Part shown: piece by piece, positions 1 through 10,700 of the stretch
How the letters are laid out: each line of letters starts with the position of its first letter
How positions within the stretch are numbered: position 1 is the stretch's first letter
Source of the DNA: Phocoena phocoena
Taxonomy: Eukaryota; Chordata; Mammalia; Artiodactyla; Phocoenidae
Length of the DNA: 64,000 nucleotides
Assembly: GCF_963924675.1 (NCBI RefSeq)
Contig: NC_089234.1
Location: 23,217,668 to 23,281,667, forward strand
Reading direction: 5' to 3'
Program-made: the position numbers and the translations under genes
Notes under the pieces: generated by a model
Seen by the model: only the letters and a program-made list of their open reading frames with translations
Told to the model about the DNA's origin: nothing
The model's database searches: none

Positions 1-949
1 TGAAATACAACACACATTACAGGATTTCAAAATAAAACTGTATTTCTGGACAATATATTGTGTGATGGCAGGTTGCTTCTGACCAAGTCAACCTCAACAT
101 TTCCCTCAGCTTGAACGAACTTTAGACAGGTTTCTCCCGCCTCTAAGGCCCCGGACCTCCCTTTTCTTTTTAGAGCACTTACTTTAGAAAACTTGTAATT
201 ACAAATTCTTTATCTGCTCCTCTGAGATGTAAATCTTCTTCCAGTCTCTTGCCAGCTTTATAACCCAGGAATGTCTTTCTCAAGGACCTGGGAGCTTTCT
301 ATCTGAAATATAATCACCGAGGAAAACAGCATCCCTACCTCCAAGTCTGTGGGAGGGTAGGGGTCTAACTGCCAGGGGTTTTGTTGTAAAACTACCTGCT
401 GTCATGAAGATAGGAGAAAGTTGACTTTTCCTTTGGGCAAGGCCAATCAGCAAACACAGATGGCCTTAAAGTTCCCCCACTCCAGCTCTTAAAAACTCTC
501 CAGCTGCTTGTTTCAGCAACGTTGAGTTCAGACTGCAGTCTGGTCTCTCTCTATCCTATAGTATTTAAAAATCTTCCATGCCAGTTTAACTTTGTCCGGT
601 ATGATTTTTGCTTTGAGCTCCAAGAAAATCCTAGGACGTAAATGTCCTCCCTTCTGTCATTAAGCTGTTTGGGGAAACTATAACACTCAAAGAAGCAAAC
701 AGATTTCCCTTGTGGGCAGGTACTGTCACGTATTTATTTCTCCTATAAGAGCCAGGACAAAATTAGTGGCACAATGTGTATTCACAGTATACTTACTAAA
801 TAGCAGTACATTAGGTCTGGCTACCACCATCTCTCCTGGATACCTGTCTGGACATCTCAGCTCTTCTAAGCCTCAGCTTTACCAGAACTAGTCACACATC
901 TGGTACAATAGTTTGATGCTACCCTACCCCTTGCTCCTAAGGTAAAGCT
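1..949. other. Unique AT-rich DNA, no gene seen
   Basis: I see no exon, RNA gene or repeat that I can name. The stretch has mixed composition and few CpGs, and no reading frame has protein-like content. Confidence 0.6.
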
Positions 950-1330
950 CAAATTTAACATGATTTGCATGATTTTGCATGATCTGTCCCCATCTCGCCT
1001 TCCTAGCTTCTTCAGTAATCATTTTCTTCTAAAATATATGCTTCACTCAAGAAGAGAGTTGCACAAACGCACTGTCTTAGCACAGATTGCTCTTCCCAAG
1101 TTGAATACGTTTCTTTCCAATCTTCATTCGTCCTCATCTTTCAGGTCTCAGTAAAGCCATTATTTCCTTTGAGCAGTTTCTGAACCCCACATCTGAGTTA
1201 ATTGCCCGCTATGTATCATTGTACTTCCCTGCATACCTCTTTGTCTTCCCATCACCTCCACCCTTTCCTTCAGACTGTGAGGACCACAGAGCCCAGCCTA
1301 CAGTAGGCACAAAATAAACATCTGCCAAAT
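950..1330 (+). repeat. L2 LINE, 3-prime end (degenerate)
   Basis: The segment follows the usual order of the L2 3-prime region: a pyrimidine-rich part with a TCAGGTCTCAGTAAA-like stretch, then the terminal part 'actgtgaggaccacagag ... cagtaggcacaaaataaa' ending near AATGAATGA. It is highly diverged, as expected for an element older than the placental radiation. The 64-residue reading frame at 960-1154 is a chance frame in this repeat. A perfect octamer ATTTGCAT lies at 963-970 at its left edge. Confidence 0.6.
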
Positions 1331-1713
1331 GAATGATTAAAACCTTTGTCTTTTTATCATGGTCATATGTTACCTTGAGCTGATTAATATTTTATCCAAT
1401 GGACAAGGCTTCAAAAATAATAGGGGGGAGAAAAAGAAGCTTTACTTTAGAAAATACAGCTCCATTCTGAAAGAAACTTAATGAGAATTTAAGGATATTT
1501 CCTGTTTTAGTTTATTGCTATGCCTTTCTAAAACTTACCACAACTATAGGCATCTACTTTCTGGTCTCTGATGTATATTCTTTCTCCTAATATAGGAACA
1601 GATGTTTCCCAAAGGACAAAGCACCCAATGAAGGTGAGGACCAGGACTCTCCTGTCCAACCTATTATATCCTTGGAAGCTATTAGTCCCACCTGCAAATA
1701 AAAATACCAAATG

Positions 1714-1932
1714 GGGCTTCTCTGGTGCACAGTGGTTGAGAGTCCGCCTGCCGATGCAGGGGACACGGGTTCATGCCCCGGTCTGGGAGGATCCCACATG
1801 CCGCGGAGTGGCTGGGCCCGTGAGCCATGGCCGCTGAGCCTGCGCATCTGGAGCCTGTGCTCTGCAACGGGAGAGGCCACAGCAGTAAGAGGCCTGGGTA
1901 CCGCAAAAACTAAAAACAAAACAAAACAAAAA
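1714..1932 (+). mobile_element. CHR-2-type tRNA-derived SINE
   Basis: This copy is nearly full length, with the tRNA-derived head (A-box-like part near 1725-1740 and B-box-like GGTTCATGCCCC near 1769) and the cetacean-type body. It ends in an A-rich tail broken by C residues (AAAACAAAACAAAAC). The flanks carry the 8-bp target-site duplication ACCAAATG at 1706-1713 and 1933-1940. Such SINEs are transcribed by RNA polymerase III and are copied by L1 enzymes. Several substitutions in the head (CTTCTCTGGTGCACAG) suggest a moderately old copy. Confidence 0.93.
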
Positions 1933-2076
1933 ACCAAATGCTTTTGGTACAGGGAAAAATCTTCAGAGCACAGAAACTGAGCCTATCAGAGAATTGGCTC
2001 TCACACAATGACAGCCAAGGCTCTGAAAATCATAACACAAATCAGTTATGGTCAAGACTCATAAAAATGATGGCAC

Positions 2077-2192
2077 TTTTTTTTTTTTTTTTTTTTTTTT
2101 TTGCGGTAAGTGGGTCTCTCACTGTTGTGGCCTCTCCCGTTGCGGAGCACAGGCTCTGGACACGCAGGCTCAGCGGCCATGGCTCACGGGCC
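2077..2192 (-). mobile_element. CHR-2-type SINE, 5-prime truncated
   Basis: Read on the minus strand, only the 3-prime half of the SINE body is present, followed by a tail of about 26 A (seen here as poly-T at 2077-2102). The tRNA-derived head with both promoter boxes is missing. The 9-bp target-site duplication TGATGGCAC flanks it at 2068-2076 and 2193-2201, so the truncation happened during insertion and was not a later deletion. Confidence 0.92.
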
Positions 2193-2259
2193 TGATGGCA
2201 CATTTTTAACCCGAATTTCTTCATGGTTCAACAACACCATGGGGTTTGCCTTATCATTC

Positions 2260-2330
2260 CCCATACACAGATGAGAAAACAGGCTCAGAAAAGTAGTGAG
2301 ACATGACTCTAAGTCAACTAGCTGCTCTGG
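2260..2330 (-). repeat. MIR fragment
   Basis: The segment resembles the core of MIR read backwards, with CAGATGAGAAAACAGGCTCAG followed by a degraded 'gtcacacagctag' part. It is short and diverged. Confidence 0.4.
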
Positions 2331-3009
2331 TAATGATCCCACATCTCTGCGGCCTTTGCCTCCTGGTTCCTTATCCTAAAATCTAGAGTTACAACTCACC
2401 TTGGCCCTCTTCCTCAATTTATAATCTACATGCCATGATCAGTTCACAAGCAAGCTACCAGTCCCAGACCTTAGGTTACCTGTGATCAGTATTTAATTTA
2501 TACCCCCTAATGGCCCAGTTTGAGAGATAAAAACTCTCCTAACAGGTAGAGAGTTTTTACCATCTGCCACAAGAAGCAAACACAAGGCCCCTCTGAAAAG
2601 CTGAAAGCAGCCACAAATAGTGTCCTTCTACTTGGTGTCAGATCAAATATCCATACATAATTGCCACGAGTGTTGAGATCTTTCAAACGGCTAGAACCAA
2701 ACTGCTGTCCACGAACTTGTTATTCACAATATCAATGGGTACTAAATAGAGAGAAAAGAAAACCCAGATGTGTGAGAGTTAGGCTACTCCACAGGTACGA
2801 GGCTCATTTTCTGATGTCATTATTTGGCATTTTATTTGATGACAAATGCTCATCTTGGTGTGAGGTGGAGGTTAAGGAACTGTTGTATGACTGTGAGTTA
2901 CAAAGGCATTGTTCTTCCACAAATAAGTATATGTACATACACACATATACAGTCCCACAAATACCTGTTATACACATATTCCCTCACATATTAATATTAT
3001 TATTATTTA
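2331..3009. other. Unique DNA with a small hairpin, no gene seen
   Basis: The only structure I see is an 11-bp perfect inverted repeat with a 10-nt loop at 2528-2559 (left arm TAAAAACTCTC). The 129-codon frame at 2661-3050 has no domain, signal peptide or splice context and runs into a MIR, so I treat it as a chance frame. Confidence 0.55.
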
Positions 3010-3240
3010 TCACTTACTGGGTTTCCAGTGTGTGTTGGGTACTCAGATAAATATTATATATGTGTTATCCAATCAAAGCCCTTACAACCCTAGTAGGTGT
3101 TAGCAAACCCCTCACTTTATAGAAGAGGAAACTGAGGCTCAAGATGTTTAGAAGTCTAGACCACATCAACATAACTAGTAAATACTAGAGAAGGGTTTAG
3201 AAATTGGACTCTCCTCAACACTCATGCTATGATATTACCC
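3010..3240 (-). repeat. MIR SINE
   Basis: On the plus strand the order is that of a reversed MIR: 'cacttactgggtttccagtg', a TTATCCAATC-like part, the strongly conserved core 'agaagaggaaactgaggctc', then a degraded 'agctagtaagt' and 'gattcgaaccc' region. Confidence 0.6.
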
Positions 3241-3794
3241 AGGATCTGCTATAAAAGAGAAGAAACAAATCCCGGCTATGATATTAGTGATTACAGATGA
3301 ATGTGCTTTTCCAACCAAATATGAATGATTTTCCCTCCAATAAATAAATTTATTTTGGTAAAAATTTAGGGACTGTAGTTTTAGAGACAGGGACCCTCTC
3401 TAAATCCTTTTAATAGAACACTAGGCATACTGATGCCTCATATTGATGGTGGAGTTGTGATGACTGGAAGCATCAATCACTAGAGCTGGATCTGCAGTTG
3501 GAACTGTTTTCTAGATCTCAGTTCAGTGCTGATATGCGCAACACAAAACGGCACCTTTCTGTCAGAGAAATTTTCTGCAAACCTCAGCAGAGTGTGTGAA
3601 GTACTGGGTTAGGGGCTTTGGAGAATATACATAAGATTCAAATAAAGACCTTTTGGGAGCTCAGTGAAAATTGAAATGTCTACCTACATAACTGTTGCAC
3701 AATATTGAAAGTAAAAATGCTAAAAAAAATAGAAGCTTAGATAAAAAGTAATGAACAGTTAGAGGAAAGTAGTGTTACCTTTGAAGTCATGTTT
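3241..3794. other. Unique DNA, no gene seen
   Basis: No repeat family or reading frame of note is visible. The composition is even and CpG-poor. Confidence 0.5.
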
Positions 3795-4055
3795 GTAGTG
3801 GATGAAACACTGGTTTTAGATCCACACAGATCTAGGAAGCCAACCCAGATCCTCAATCTAAATTTTATACAAAGTGAAATAAATTACTTAATTTCATTGT
3901 GCTACATTTCCTTACCTATAAATTGGAAATATCTATTAAAATCATATATATATTCATATACTATATAAGAATACTATACAATATCTATATTGTATATATA
4001 TTTAAAACTAGCATAGTGCATGGCATCCTGTAAGAACTCTGTAAACAATGCTTTC
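3795..4055 (+). repeat. MIR SINE with internal AT-rich expansion
   Basis: The plus strand follows MIR from 'gtggatgaaacactgg' through 'ttacttaatttcattgtg' and 'cttacctataaattgg' to the terminal 'tagcatagtgcatggca'. An AT-rich run of about 60 bp (3945-4005, ATATATA-type) sits between the core and the 3-prime end, probably a simple repeat that grew inside the element. Confidence 0.5.
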
Positions 4056-4079
4056 TTTCTAATAACTGAATAAGGAGAG

Positions 4080-5060
4080 ATAGCAGGTTAAGGATTCTGG
4101 AAAGATCAGGAGAATCTGTCGAAGCTGATAACGTTTGTTCCATGGGAAGAGAGCGGGGCCATGGATCTAGGCAGAGTGAGAATCATAAGCAGTACTAAAA
4201 GGTAAGAAAATGTGAGTTACTTGGGTGGGACATGTCTCTGTTACATTTGATTGGTACAAAGGGAAATCAATTTGGGAAGACAGTTCAGGACCAGATAAGG
4301 GAGGACCTGATGATAGTCTAAGGGAGTTTAGAAAACACTTGTGTGCATAACCTGAGATGTAATTGATGGAGGGGGGCATGTCATGGCATCACGTTCACGT
4401 ATTTTCTTTAGGAAAACAAGTAGAAAAGCAGTGTCGAGGACTAATTAGAAGTCCTCGAAGAAGAGAAATAAATTGTAGGCCAGGAGATCAAAGAATCAGC
4501 CAGAGCAATATTCCAGGCAAACTACTGAATGACTACATTTGGGCAATGACTGTGTAGATGAAGTAATTAGGCCAGTATGAGATAGTGGCTGAGATCATTA
4601 CAGAGGTAGGATCAAAGACTATACTAGCATTTCAACACTAAAATATTAGGAACATAGTGGTATTGATATAAATAATTGTGTTGGAATATACTGTACGGCT
4701 GAGAGAAATGATCAGTTTCTGAGTTTGAACTTTCAAGTTCCAGAGAAATATATAAACATAAATAAAAGCAAGACAGGAAGAAATACAATTCTTGGCCTGG
4801 AAGAGAGGCTGAAGTTGTATAAACATTTGACTCCCATTTACAGAGAGGTCATAATGGAAGTGGTGGGGATTAAGTGAGGAGATAATAGAAATAGATGTGT
4901 TTAAGGTCAAGTTTATAGAGCTTTAGATATAAAGTGCAGAAGAAGAGATTTGAAAATGAGAGTAATTTTAGAAGTAGGATGAAAAACAGAAGACAGAATA
5001 TCATGGAAGCCAGTGTAAGGTAGTTTCAAGAGAGATTTTCAAAACTGGATAGGAAACAAA
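4080..5060 (-). repeat. L2 LINE remnant (upstream part)
   Basis: Read backwards, the segment can be matched piecewise to the L2 region upstream of its 3-prime end. Landmarks are a 'gtttagaaaac ... gcatgtcatggcatcac' block (4327-4395), 'gagaggctgaagttgtataaacatttgactcccatttacag' (around 4803-4845) and 'catggaagccagtgtaaggtagtttcaag' (around 5003-5033). Divergence is high and there are small gaps. I inferred the family from memory of the L2 consensus. Confidence 0.5.
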
Positions 5061-5204
5061 AATGATAAAGATAAGCTAAACAGTCATTGCATTTGCTTGG
5101 AGGCAACTTCACAGAAAGAGAATTTTATTAACTAATGATATGGAAACCAAATTACAGAATTTAAGAATAAGTGGGTGGAGGTAATAAAAGTAATTAGTAT
5201 GGAA

Positions 5205-5391
5205 CAGTAGTTTCCAACAAGAGGCATTTTTGCTCCCAAGGGACATTTGGCAATATCTGGTGGCATATTTGGTTGTCACAATGGGAGGCGGCCAAGGATG
5301 CTGCCAGTCATCTTACAGAGCATAGGAGAACCCTACACAACAAAGAATTAGGTGGCCCACAGGTCCATGGTGCTGAGTGTAAGAACCCTTG
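5205..5391 (+). mobile_element. MER20 DNA transposon (hAT-Charlie type, non-autonomous)
   Basis: This is a nearly complete copy. It runs from the left end CAGTAGTTTCC through 'gggacatttggcaatatctgg' and 'tttggttgtcacaa' to 'cacaacaaagaatta' and the right end near AAGAACCCTTGG. The ends correspond to the short terminal inverted repeats of the family but are mutated. MER20 copies have been reported as enhancers in endometrial stromal cells of placental mammals. Nothing here shows that this copy is active. Confidence 0.75.
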
Positions 5392-5499
5392 GTACAGAAT
5401 GAAAGGAGAGACTTGTTGGGGGTTTGAGAAAACAAGATCAAAGGTCGGGGACTGTCTGTATTTTCTTCTATTGAATTTAATGACGTCACACTAGGCTCT

Positions 5500-6065
5500 T
5501 CCCTCGGGCCATTCCAACTCTGTCTTTTGGGCTGGGTCATCCTCCTCTGTTCAATCTCTAAATATGTTTGTCCTATATCATCACTTCTTTGTCAATACAC
5601 TCCCTGTTCCTCTTTGGCTGATCTCATTCAGCCAAGTACCATTTGTATAACAATGAAGCTCAAATTTATAATTTCTATTTCTGACCCCTTCACTGAGCTC
5701 CAAACACCAGCTTACTGATTACTTGACACCTCCCGTTAGATATTTAGTACGCATCTCAGAATTATAGCCTGCATAGCAAAACATATATTTCATCACTCTC
5801 AAATGTGTCTGTCCTTCAGTCTTTCACATCTCAGTAAAATACATCAATATAGAGGGATACAAGATAGAATCCTGGGAACTATTCTTTCCTTCTATCTTTC
5901 ATTTCCCCCATGGAATGCATTAGCAATTCTCATCAGTTCTACACCCAGCACACATCTTGAACCTCTCTACCTTTATTTCTAATATACCAGATCATACCAC
6001 AATTATTTGTTTCATAGACTATTTCCATGATCTCATGGAAATTGGTTCTCTTTCCCCATTTTGCC
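5500..6065 (+). repeat. L2 LINE remnant (first part)
   Basis: Plus-strand landmarks match the L2 region upstream of its 3-prime end: 'ggctgatctcattcag', 'caaatttataatttctatttctgacccc', 'actgagctccaaacaccag' and 'gacacctcccgttagatatttagtacgcatctca'. It is probably the same insertion as the L2 piece that resumes near 6540. The roughly 470 bp between would be a later insertion. Confidence 0.55.
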
Positions 6066-6084
6066 TGATAACAACCCATTCATC

Positions 6085-6480
6085 TTCATAAATTAAGAAT
6101 AATATCTAAGCAAGTTGCAGATGGATAGCATACAGTTGATATAATTTCTATAGAGATTTTAAACAGCAAAACTATAGTACATATTGTTAATGGATGCATA
6201 TAAATGTGGTAAAAATATTTCTTGGGAAAAATAAATACAAAATTGAAGATAGTGTTGGCTTCTGTGAGGAGCAAAGGAGGGAAATGGCATTGGGAGAGAT
6301 GCGCGGGAGGCTTCAACTATATCTGAAATACTTTTTTTTCCTTAATGTTTTGCCGTATTTTATTAAATCGTTGACAAAAGGTTCTGAAGCAATCTGTATG
6401 GTGGAAACATAGGTGTAATGTTATTCTCTGTACTTCCCTATAGTTTGAAGTATTTCATAATAATAAAAGAGAAAGAAATA
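6085..6480 (+). repeat. Old L1-type 3-prime end (tentative)
   Basis: The segment has the pattern of an ancient LINE-1 3-prime UTR: 'agatagtgttggcttctgtgaggagcaaaggagggaaatggcattgg' and a final 'gaagtatttcataataataaa' followed by an A-rich run. It lies between two halves of what looks like one L2. No target-site duplication could be recognised. Confidence 0.35.
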
Positions 6481-6539
6481 TCTCCTGTGGATAAAAAAGA
6501 ATATTTGAAATTAAAATTCAATAATTTTGTTATCTTGAC

Positions 6540-7115
6540 AAAACCCTCCATTGCCTTCTCACGGCTTTGCAGTCAAATCCAAATTCCTTACTACAGACTT
6601 CCAAGGTCTCCAGACCCTTTCCCTCGTTTTCCGTCCCTCTTCCTCTCCCATCTCTTTTCCTACCTCATTCCTAGGTCTTGACTCATGCTTAGGACTTTAA
6701 TTTTGTTCACCAGAACATGCTAAGCTTAAGACCTCTGCACTCACTGATTTAACTCTCTACTCAGTTACAGGATGGTTGGGTGGCTGGGTCTTTAACGTCT
6801 TAGTTCAAGTGTCAACTCTTCAGATAGTATTTTTCCTGATAACCATATATGAAGGAACACTATACACACACACACACACACTCTCTCTCTCTCTCTCACT
6901 CTCTCTCTTATGATAGAACTTATATTCTTTATAATACTTATTATTACCCAGAATCACCTTATTCAGCTATATTTTTAAAATAAAATATATCTCTTTTCAA
7001 CTGAAATTTAATCTCTAAAAAAACTGGGACTTTGCCTCTCTTAACCCTTGTGGTATCCCAGAGACCTAGGACAGAGTCTGACACATTTGTATTGAGGACT
7101 CTGTCATGATTTGTA
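6540..7115 (+). repeat. L2 LINE remnant (3-prime part)
   Basis: It starts with 'acaaaaccctccattgccttctcacgg' and runs through 'gacttccaaggtctccagaccc' to the terminal 'gggactttgcctctcttaacccttgtggtatcccagag ... gacagagtctgacaca', in the same order as L2. A CA/CT simple repeat has grown at 6862-6909 inside it. Confidence 0.62.
6862..6909. repeat. (CA)n(CT)n microsatellite
   Basis: About ten CA units pass directly into a CT run with one interruption. It lies inside the L2 and is probably length-polymorphic. Confidence 0.9.
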
Positions 7116-8194
7116 TATGTAATTTTAAAAACTGCCCAAAAAAAGGAAGATAAATTCTTTCTTTTAATTGAAGGGGAGGCTGGCAGGATATATTTTTAGC
7201 AGAAGTGAAGCAAAAAATATGCAGGTTATTTGAAGTCTATCTTGGGACTGTGTCCTGTTCTTCTGGGTCCCTTCTATCTACCATGATGCCTAACTTATAA
7301 TGGGTACTTACTAAATATATACTTAAGGAACTAGGAAGTCAGTGGTGCGTTTTTTTGCAGAGGTCAGTGTTGAAGCAGCAGAGCTAAGGCCTCAAGAATA
7401 AGTGTCGTGGATGATTTGATAGACTTCCTGCAGTTGAGGTTGGATATCATGGATGTGCGATAAAGTCCCAGCACCAGGAGACTTAATGTGCAAAGATCAT
7501 CAGTCCAAGGATGTTTTGCTATCTGCAAACAAAACCAGCATACTTCACATACGGGAATTCTTAATAAGGAGCCACAGCTTAAGAAAATTAAAAATTAACA
7601 AATTCACTTACACCATTAGCAGCCTATTGTTCCCTGAGCACCACTTAAAAAGCCTTCAAATGAAACAGAACCATCTTTCTCTCTGGAGTCAATCTCAGCC
7701 TGGCAATCATTTTCCCGCTGTAGAGCTGGAGGCCTCTGTGAGGTGTCCATGTGGCTCAGCAGCAAGCATGGCTCTCACATATGTCCACATGACAGTTGTC
7801 AGTAATTGGCAAGTGAGGAGGAAGCAGTGGCCCTAAAGAGTGAGTACCCACTTGTCAAAGACGTACCTGCCAGAAAAAATTGAGACCTGGCTGCAAAAAC
7901 TGGAAAGAAGGAAGCATCTTTTGCCTCTTTCAGCATTTTCAGAAAGAGGAGAAGTATTATCAGTTGACAAAGTTACCCAGGTATCATCAATTCTTTGGAC
8001 ATCAAAGAACATTCAACTGAGCAGGCTCTTGAAACTTTAGCTTTGTTATCTTTCTGCATTCCCTACCCAGGGACTTTAACACACACACTTGTATACATAC
8101 ACACAGAAGCTGGGTGACCTCTATGTGTCTGACATTGTCCTCCATGATTTGGGTAATACAGAGGAAATAAAAGATACTTTCTGTTCTCTATTCT
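7116..8194. other. Unique DNA, no gene seen
   Basis: The longest frames (7453-7836, 127 codons; 7840-8040, 66 codons) show no domain, no plausible splice boundaries and no bias typical of coding DNA. A CA-rich stretch lies near 8082-8106. Confidence 0.5.
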
Positions 8195-8290
8195 CTAGTT
8201 ATGATCTCACTATATATAAAAAATATATATGTATATATAATATATATATATAATATGTATTTATATTATATATACACATATATTTCAAGG
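8195..8290. repeat. TA-rich low-complexity tract
   Basis: Irregular ATAT/TATA runs, many of them self-complementary, lie mainly at 8211-8285. A 64-codon frame made almost only of Tyr and Ile codons is a by-product of this tract. Confidence 0.85.
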
Positions 8291-9084
8291 AAAGTGTTGG
8301 AAATCAATATAGCAAGGCACAGCACTCTGGAAATCCAGGGTGGGGAATTTTTAAGAAAGTTAGCTATAATGTGGGGCAAAATGGTGCAGAACTGACAGCC
8401 TTTGGGATTGATCCGTAACTAGAGGTTAAAGCCAAATAGTGATGTACAAATCCAGCATAGTCCTCGGACAGGTATCCAGGCCCAGAGAAGTGTGATGCAG
8501 AGAATGTGGTGGAGTGAGAAGGTATATGATGAAGACTATAGAAGTGTCAGAGACAGGTTACTCCTGACTCTGTCAGAAGGCACCCTAAGGAAGAATACAG
8601 CAGAGCCCAGAACTGGATATTACAGCCTGTAGGGAAAAGGCAGGTGAAACATGGTAGAGTTGGCCCATACCACCTCTCAACACGTCTTCTCCTTCATGGA
8701 AAATATGTCTGGGATGAAGAAAGGAAAGGAAGAGCTCTGCCATAATGGGAACAGGATGCTATCCACAGAGGCATGACAAGACGGCATCCTAGATGGACCT
8801 GACTAGTCCACACCCTGTTCTGTAGGAAAGTGGACACTCCTAAAATGGTGGGATATTATGTAACTAGCTGTGAGAGGCACAGTCAAAGAAATTAATTTAG
8901 ACAACAAGTAAGAGAACGAAGACCCCTATGTCAGTCCTGAGCACTGAGACTGTCTTCTAATCAGTGCTTTGCTGGCTATTAGAAAGAGCTGCCCCCACTT
9001 CTCTGGAAGAATTATTTTTGATTATGTCCCTTAACAAATGTTCCTAGCCTAGGATATATAGCACTTCCAAAACAGTAGCTGATG
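8291..9084. other. Unique DNA, no gene seen
   Basis: I recognise no repeat family here and no reading frame above chance length. Confidence 0.5.
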
Positions 9085-9565
9085 TAGAGTCATTTATTCA
9101 ATAGATTTGTGTTTAACACGCACATTGTGCCATGAGTTGGGGATGCAGCAGAGAACTGGAGGATAATGAGCTTCCCACATGGGATTTTAGTGAGAAAGTA
9201 CAGCAAGTGAACAGGTAGTTACAGTGTGAAATGATACTCAGGTGTGGACAGAAAGGATCTCACACCCAGACACCAGGGGAGGCTTTCTAGGGAAAGTGCT
9301 GTCTGTACTGATTTCTGAAATTGAATTGGAGTTAGCTGGATGTAGAGAAAATAGGGGAAACAGTGTTCTGTGCACAAGAAAGAGAACGTACAAAGCCTTA
9401 GAGACGAAATAGAGGCGTGAAATACTTGAGAGATGAAAAGAAGTTTAGTATGACTGGGTTATAGCATGCAAGGAGGCTATAGGAGAGGAGAACGGAGAGC
9501 GATGAGATGGGAGAAGTAAGAGGTTATAGATCACGCAGAGCCCTGGAAGCCCCTCTCCAAGGAGC
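9085..9565 (-). repeat. L2 LINE, 3-prime end
   Basis: The reversed L2 end is recognisable: 'cattgtgccatgagttggggatgcagcagagaac', 'gaggctttctagggaaagtgctgtctgtactgatttctgaa' and 'agagaacgtacaaagccttagagac'. It is diverged by many substitutions. Confidence 0.55.
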
Positions 9566-9663
9566 TTGATCACAAGTTCCTTTTCCTCCTCAGAGTTCCT
9601 TCAATATTTGCTAATGGTGCCAAGGTACTGTCACTTGATTCACTCACCAGTATTGTTATCTCT

Positions 9664-9666
<3 letters not shown>

Positions 9667-9713
<47 letters not shown>
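9667..9713. repeat. (GT)n microsatellite
   Basis: A pure run of about 23 GT units follows a short TCTCTCT lead. On the minus strand it encodes a His-Thr run in a spurious frame. Confidence 0.95.
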
Positions 9714-9716
<3 letters not shown>

Positions 9717-10049
9717 AGGTCCCCAGCTAGTATGTAAGTACCTAGAGGGAAACAATCAGTATTTATACTTCTCTGGATGCTTCCAAGAGTACATAGCCCA
9801 AGTAGGCCTTTGATCAGTATTTCTAATTGATTGGTTAATCCAATGAATGTTTCATGACATTGAACTCATGACTATGAGCCAGATGGAGCAAGTCTCCAAG
9901 CAGATTATACCAGCAAAGCTTGCGGGGGTTGGGGGAGTCAGGGAGTGTTCACAAGAAAAGACAAAATGATAAACAAGAGCAGTTAACGTTTAAGGTGGCC
10001 AGAGAATATGACAGCATGTATAATTAAATGTGAACAAACACAGTCACTA
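9714..10049. other. Unique DNA, no gene seen
   Basis: A short G-rich run (GCGGGGGTTGGGGGAG) near 9921-9936 is the only local feature I note. Confidence 0.45.
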
Positions 10050-10260
10050 ATATTTTTAGTCCTCACTATATGGTACTCAGTGGTCTAAGTTCTTTACATG
10101 TATTTAATTTACTTCTCAAAATAACTCAGTGGTTTTTAGCTCCCATTTTCCAGATAAGGAAACCAAGGCAGAGATGAGGTAAATAGCTCACCCACAGTTA
10201 CATATAATAAGTGCCAAAGCTGGGACCCAAAAGCAGGCATTCTAGCTCTTCTGTCCATAC
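10050..10260 (-). repeat. MIR SINE
   Basis: The order is that of a reversed MIR: 'ctaagttctttacatgtatttaatttacttctca', 'cccattttccagataaggaaaccaaggca', 'ctcacccacagttacatataataagtgccaaagctgggaccca'. A short CA run (about 10292-10308) follows it. Confidence 0.65.
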
Positions 10261-10495
10261 TTCATCTCTGGGCAACATCAGATCCCAGTACATACACACA
10301 CACACACCCCACAACAGTTGTGCACAAAAACATTAATCATGTCTATCTCTTGGAAATAAAATTTTACAAGTTATTTTTTCGTTTTAGTTATCTGTATCTG
10401 CTACGTTTTTTAAACTGTCTGCGCATCACAGATAGAGTAGTGAACAATATGAAGGCTAGAGAGCTCCAGAACATTGAATCAAAAAGGCATCTTAG

Positions 10496-10700
10496 GGGCT
10501 TCCCTGGTGGCACAGTGGTTGGGGGTCCACCTGGCGATGCGGGGTACACGGGTCCGTGCCCCGGTCCGGGAGGATCCCACATGCCACGGAGCAGCTGGGC
10601 CCGTGAGCCGTGGCCACTGGGCCTGCGCGTCCGGAGCCTGTACTCCACAACGGGAGAGGCCACAACGGTGAGAGGCCCGCACACCGCAGAAAAAAAAAAA
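10496..10700 (+). mobile_element. CHR-2-type SINE, full length
   Basis: This full-length copy has a tRNA-derived head, a GC-rich body and a tail of about 15 A. It is flanked by a perfect 15-bp target-site duplication (AAAAAGGCATCTTAG) at 10481-10495 and 10701-10715. A cluster of substitutions in the head (GGGGGTCCACCTGGCGATGC) sets it apart from the other copies. Confidence 0.95.

Noticed and set aside
1587..1937. Frames of 60-116 codons with text like 'SGHGSRAQPLRGMWDPP' or 'WAREPWPLSLRV', repeated at many places
   Set aside because: They are all translations of the CHR-2 SINE body in different frames, at about 1.7, 2.1, 10.5, 12.4, 15.5, 18.7, 35.0, 46.0 and 61.1 kb.
10496..10700. Possible tRNA gene, because the SINE head has A-box- and B-box-like parts
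   Set aside because: The head cannot fold as a functional tRNA (no proper anticodon arm or acceptor stem pairing) and continues directly into the SINE body.
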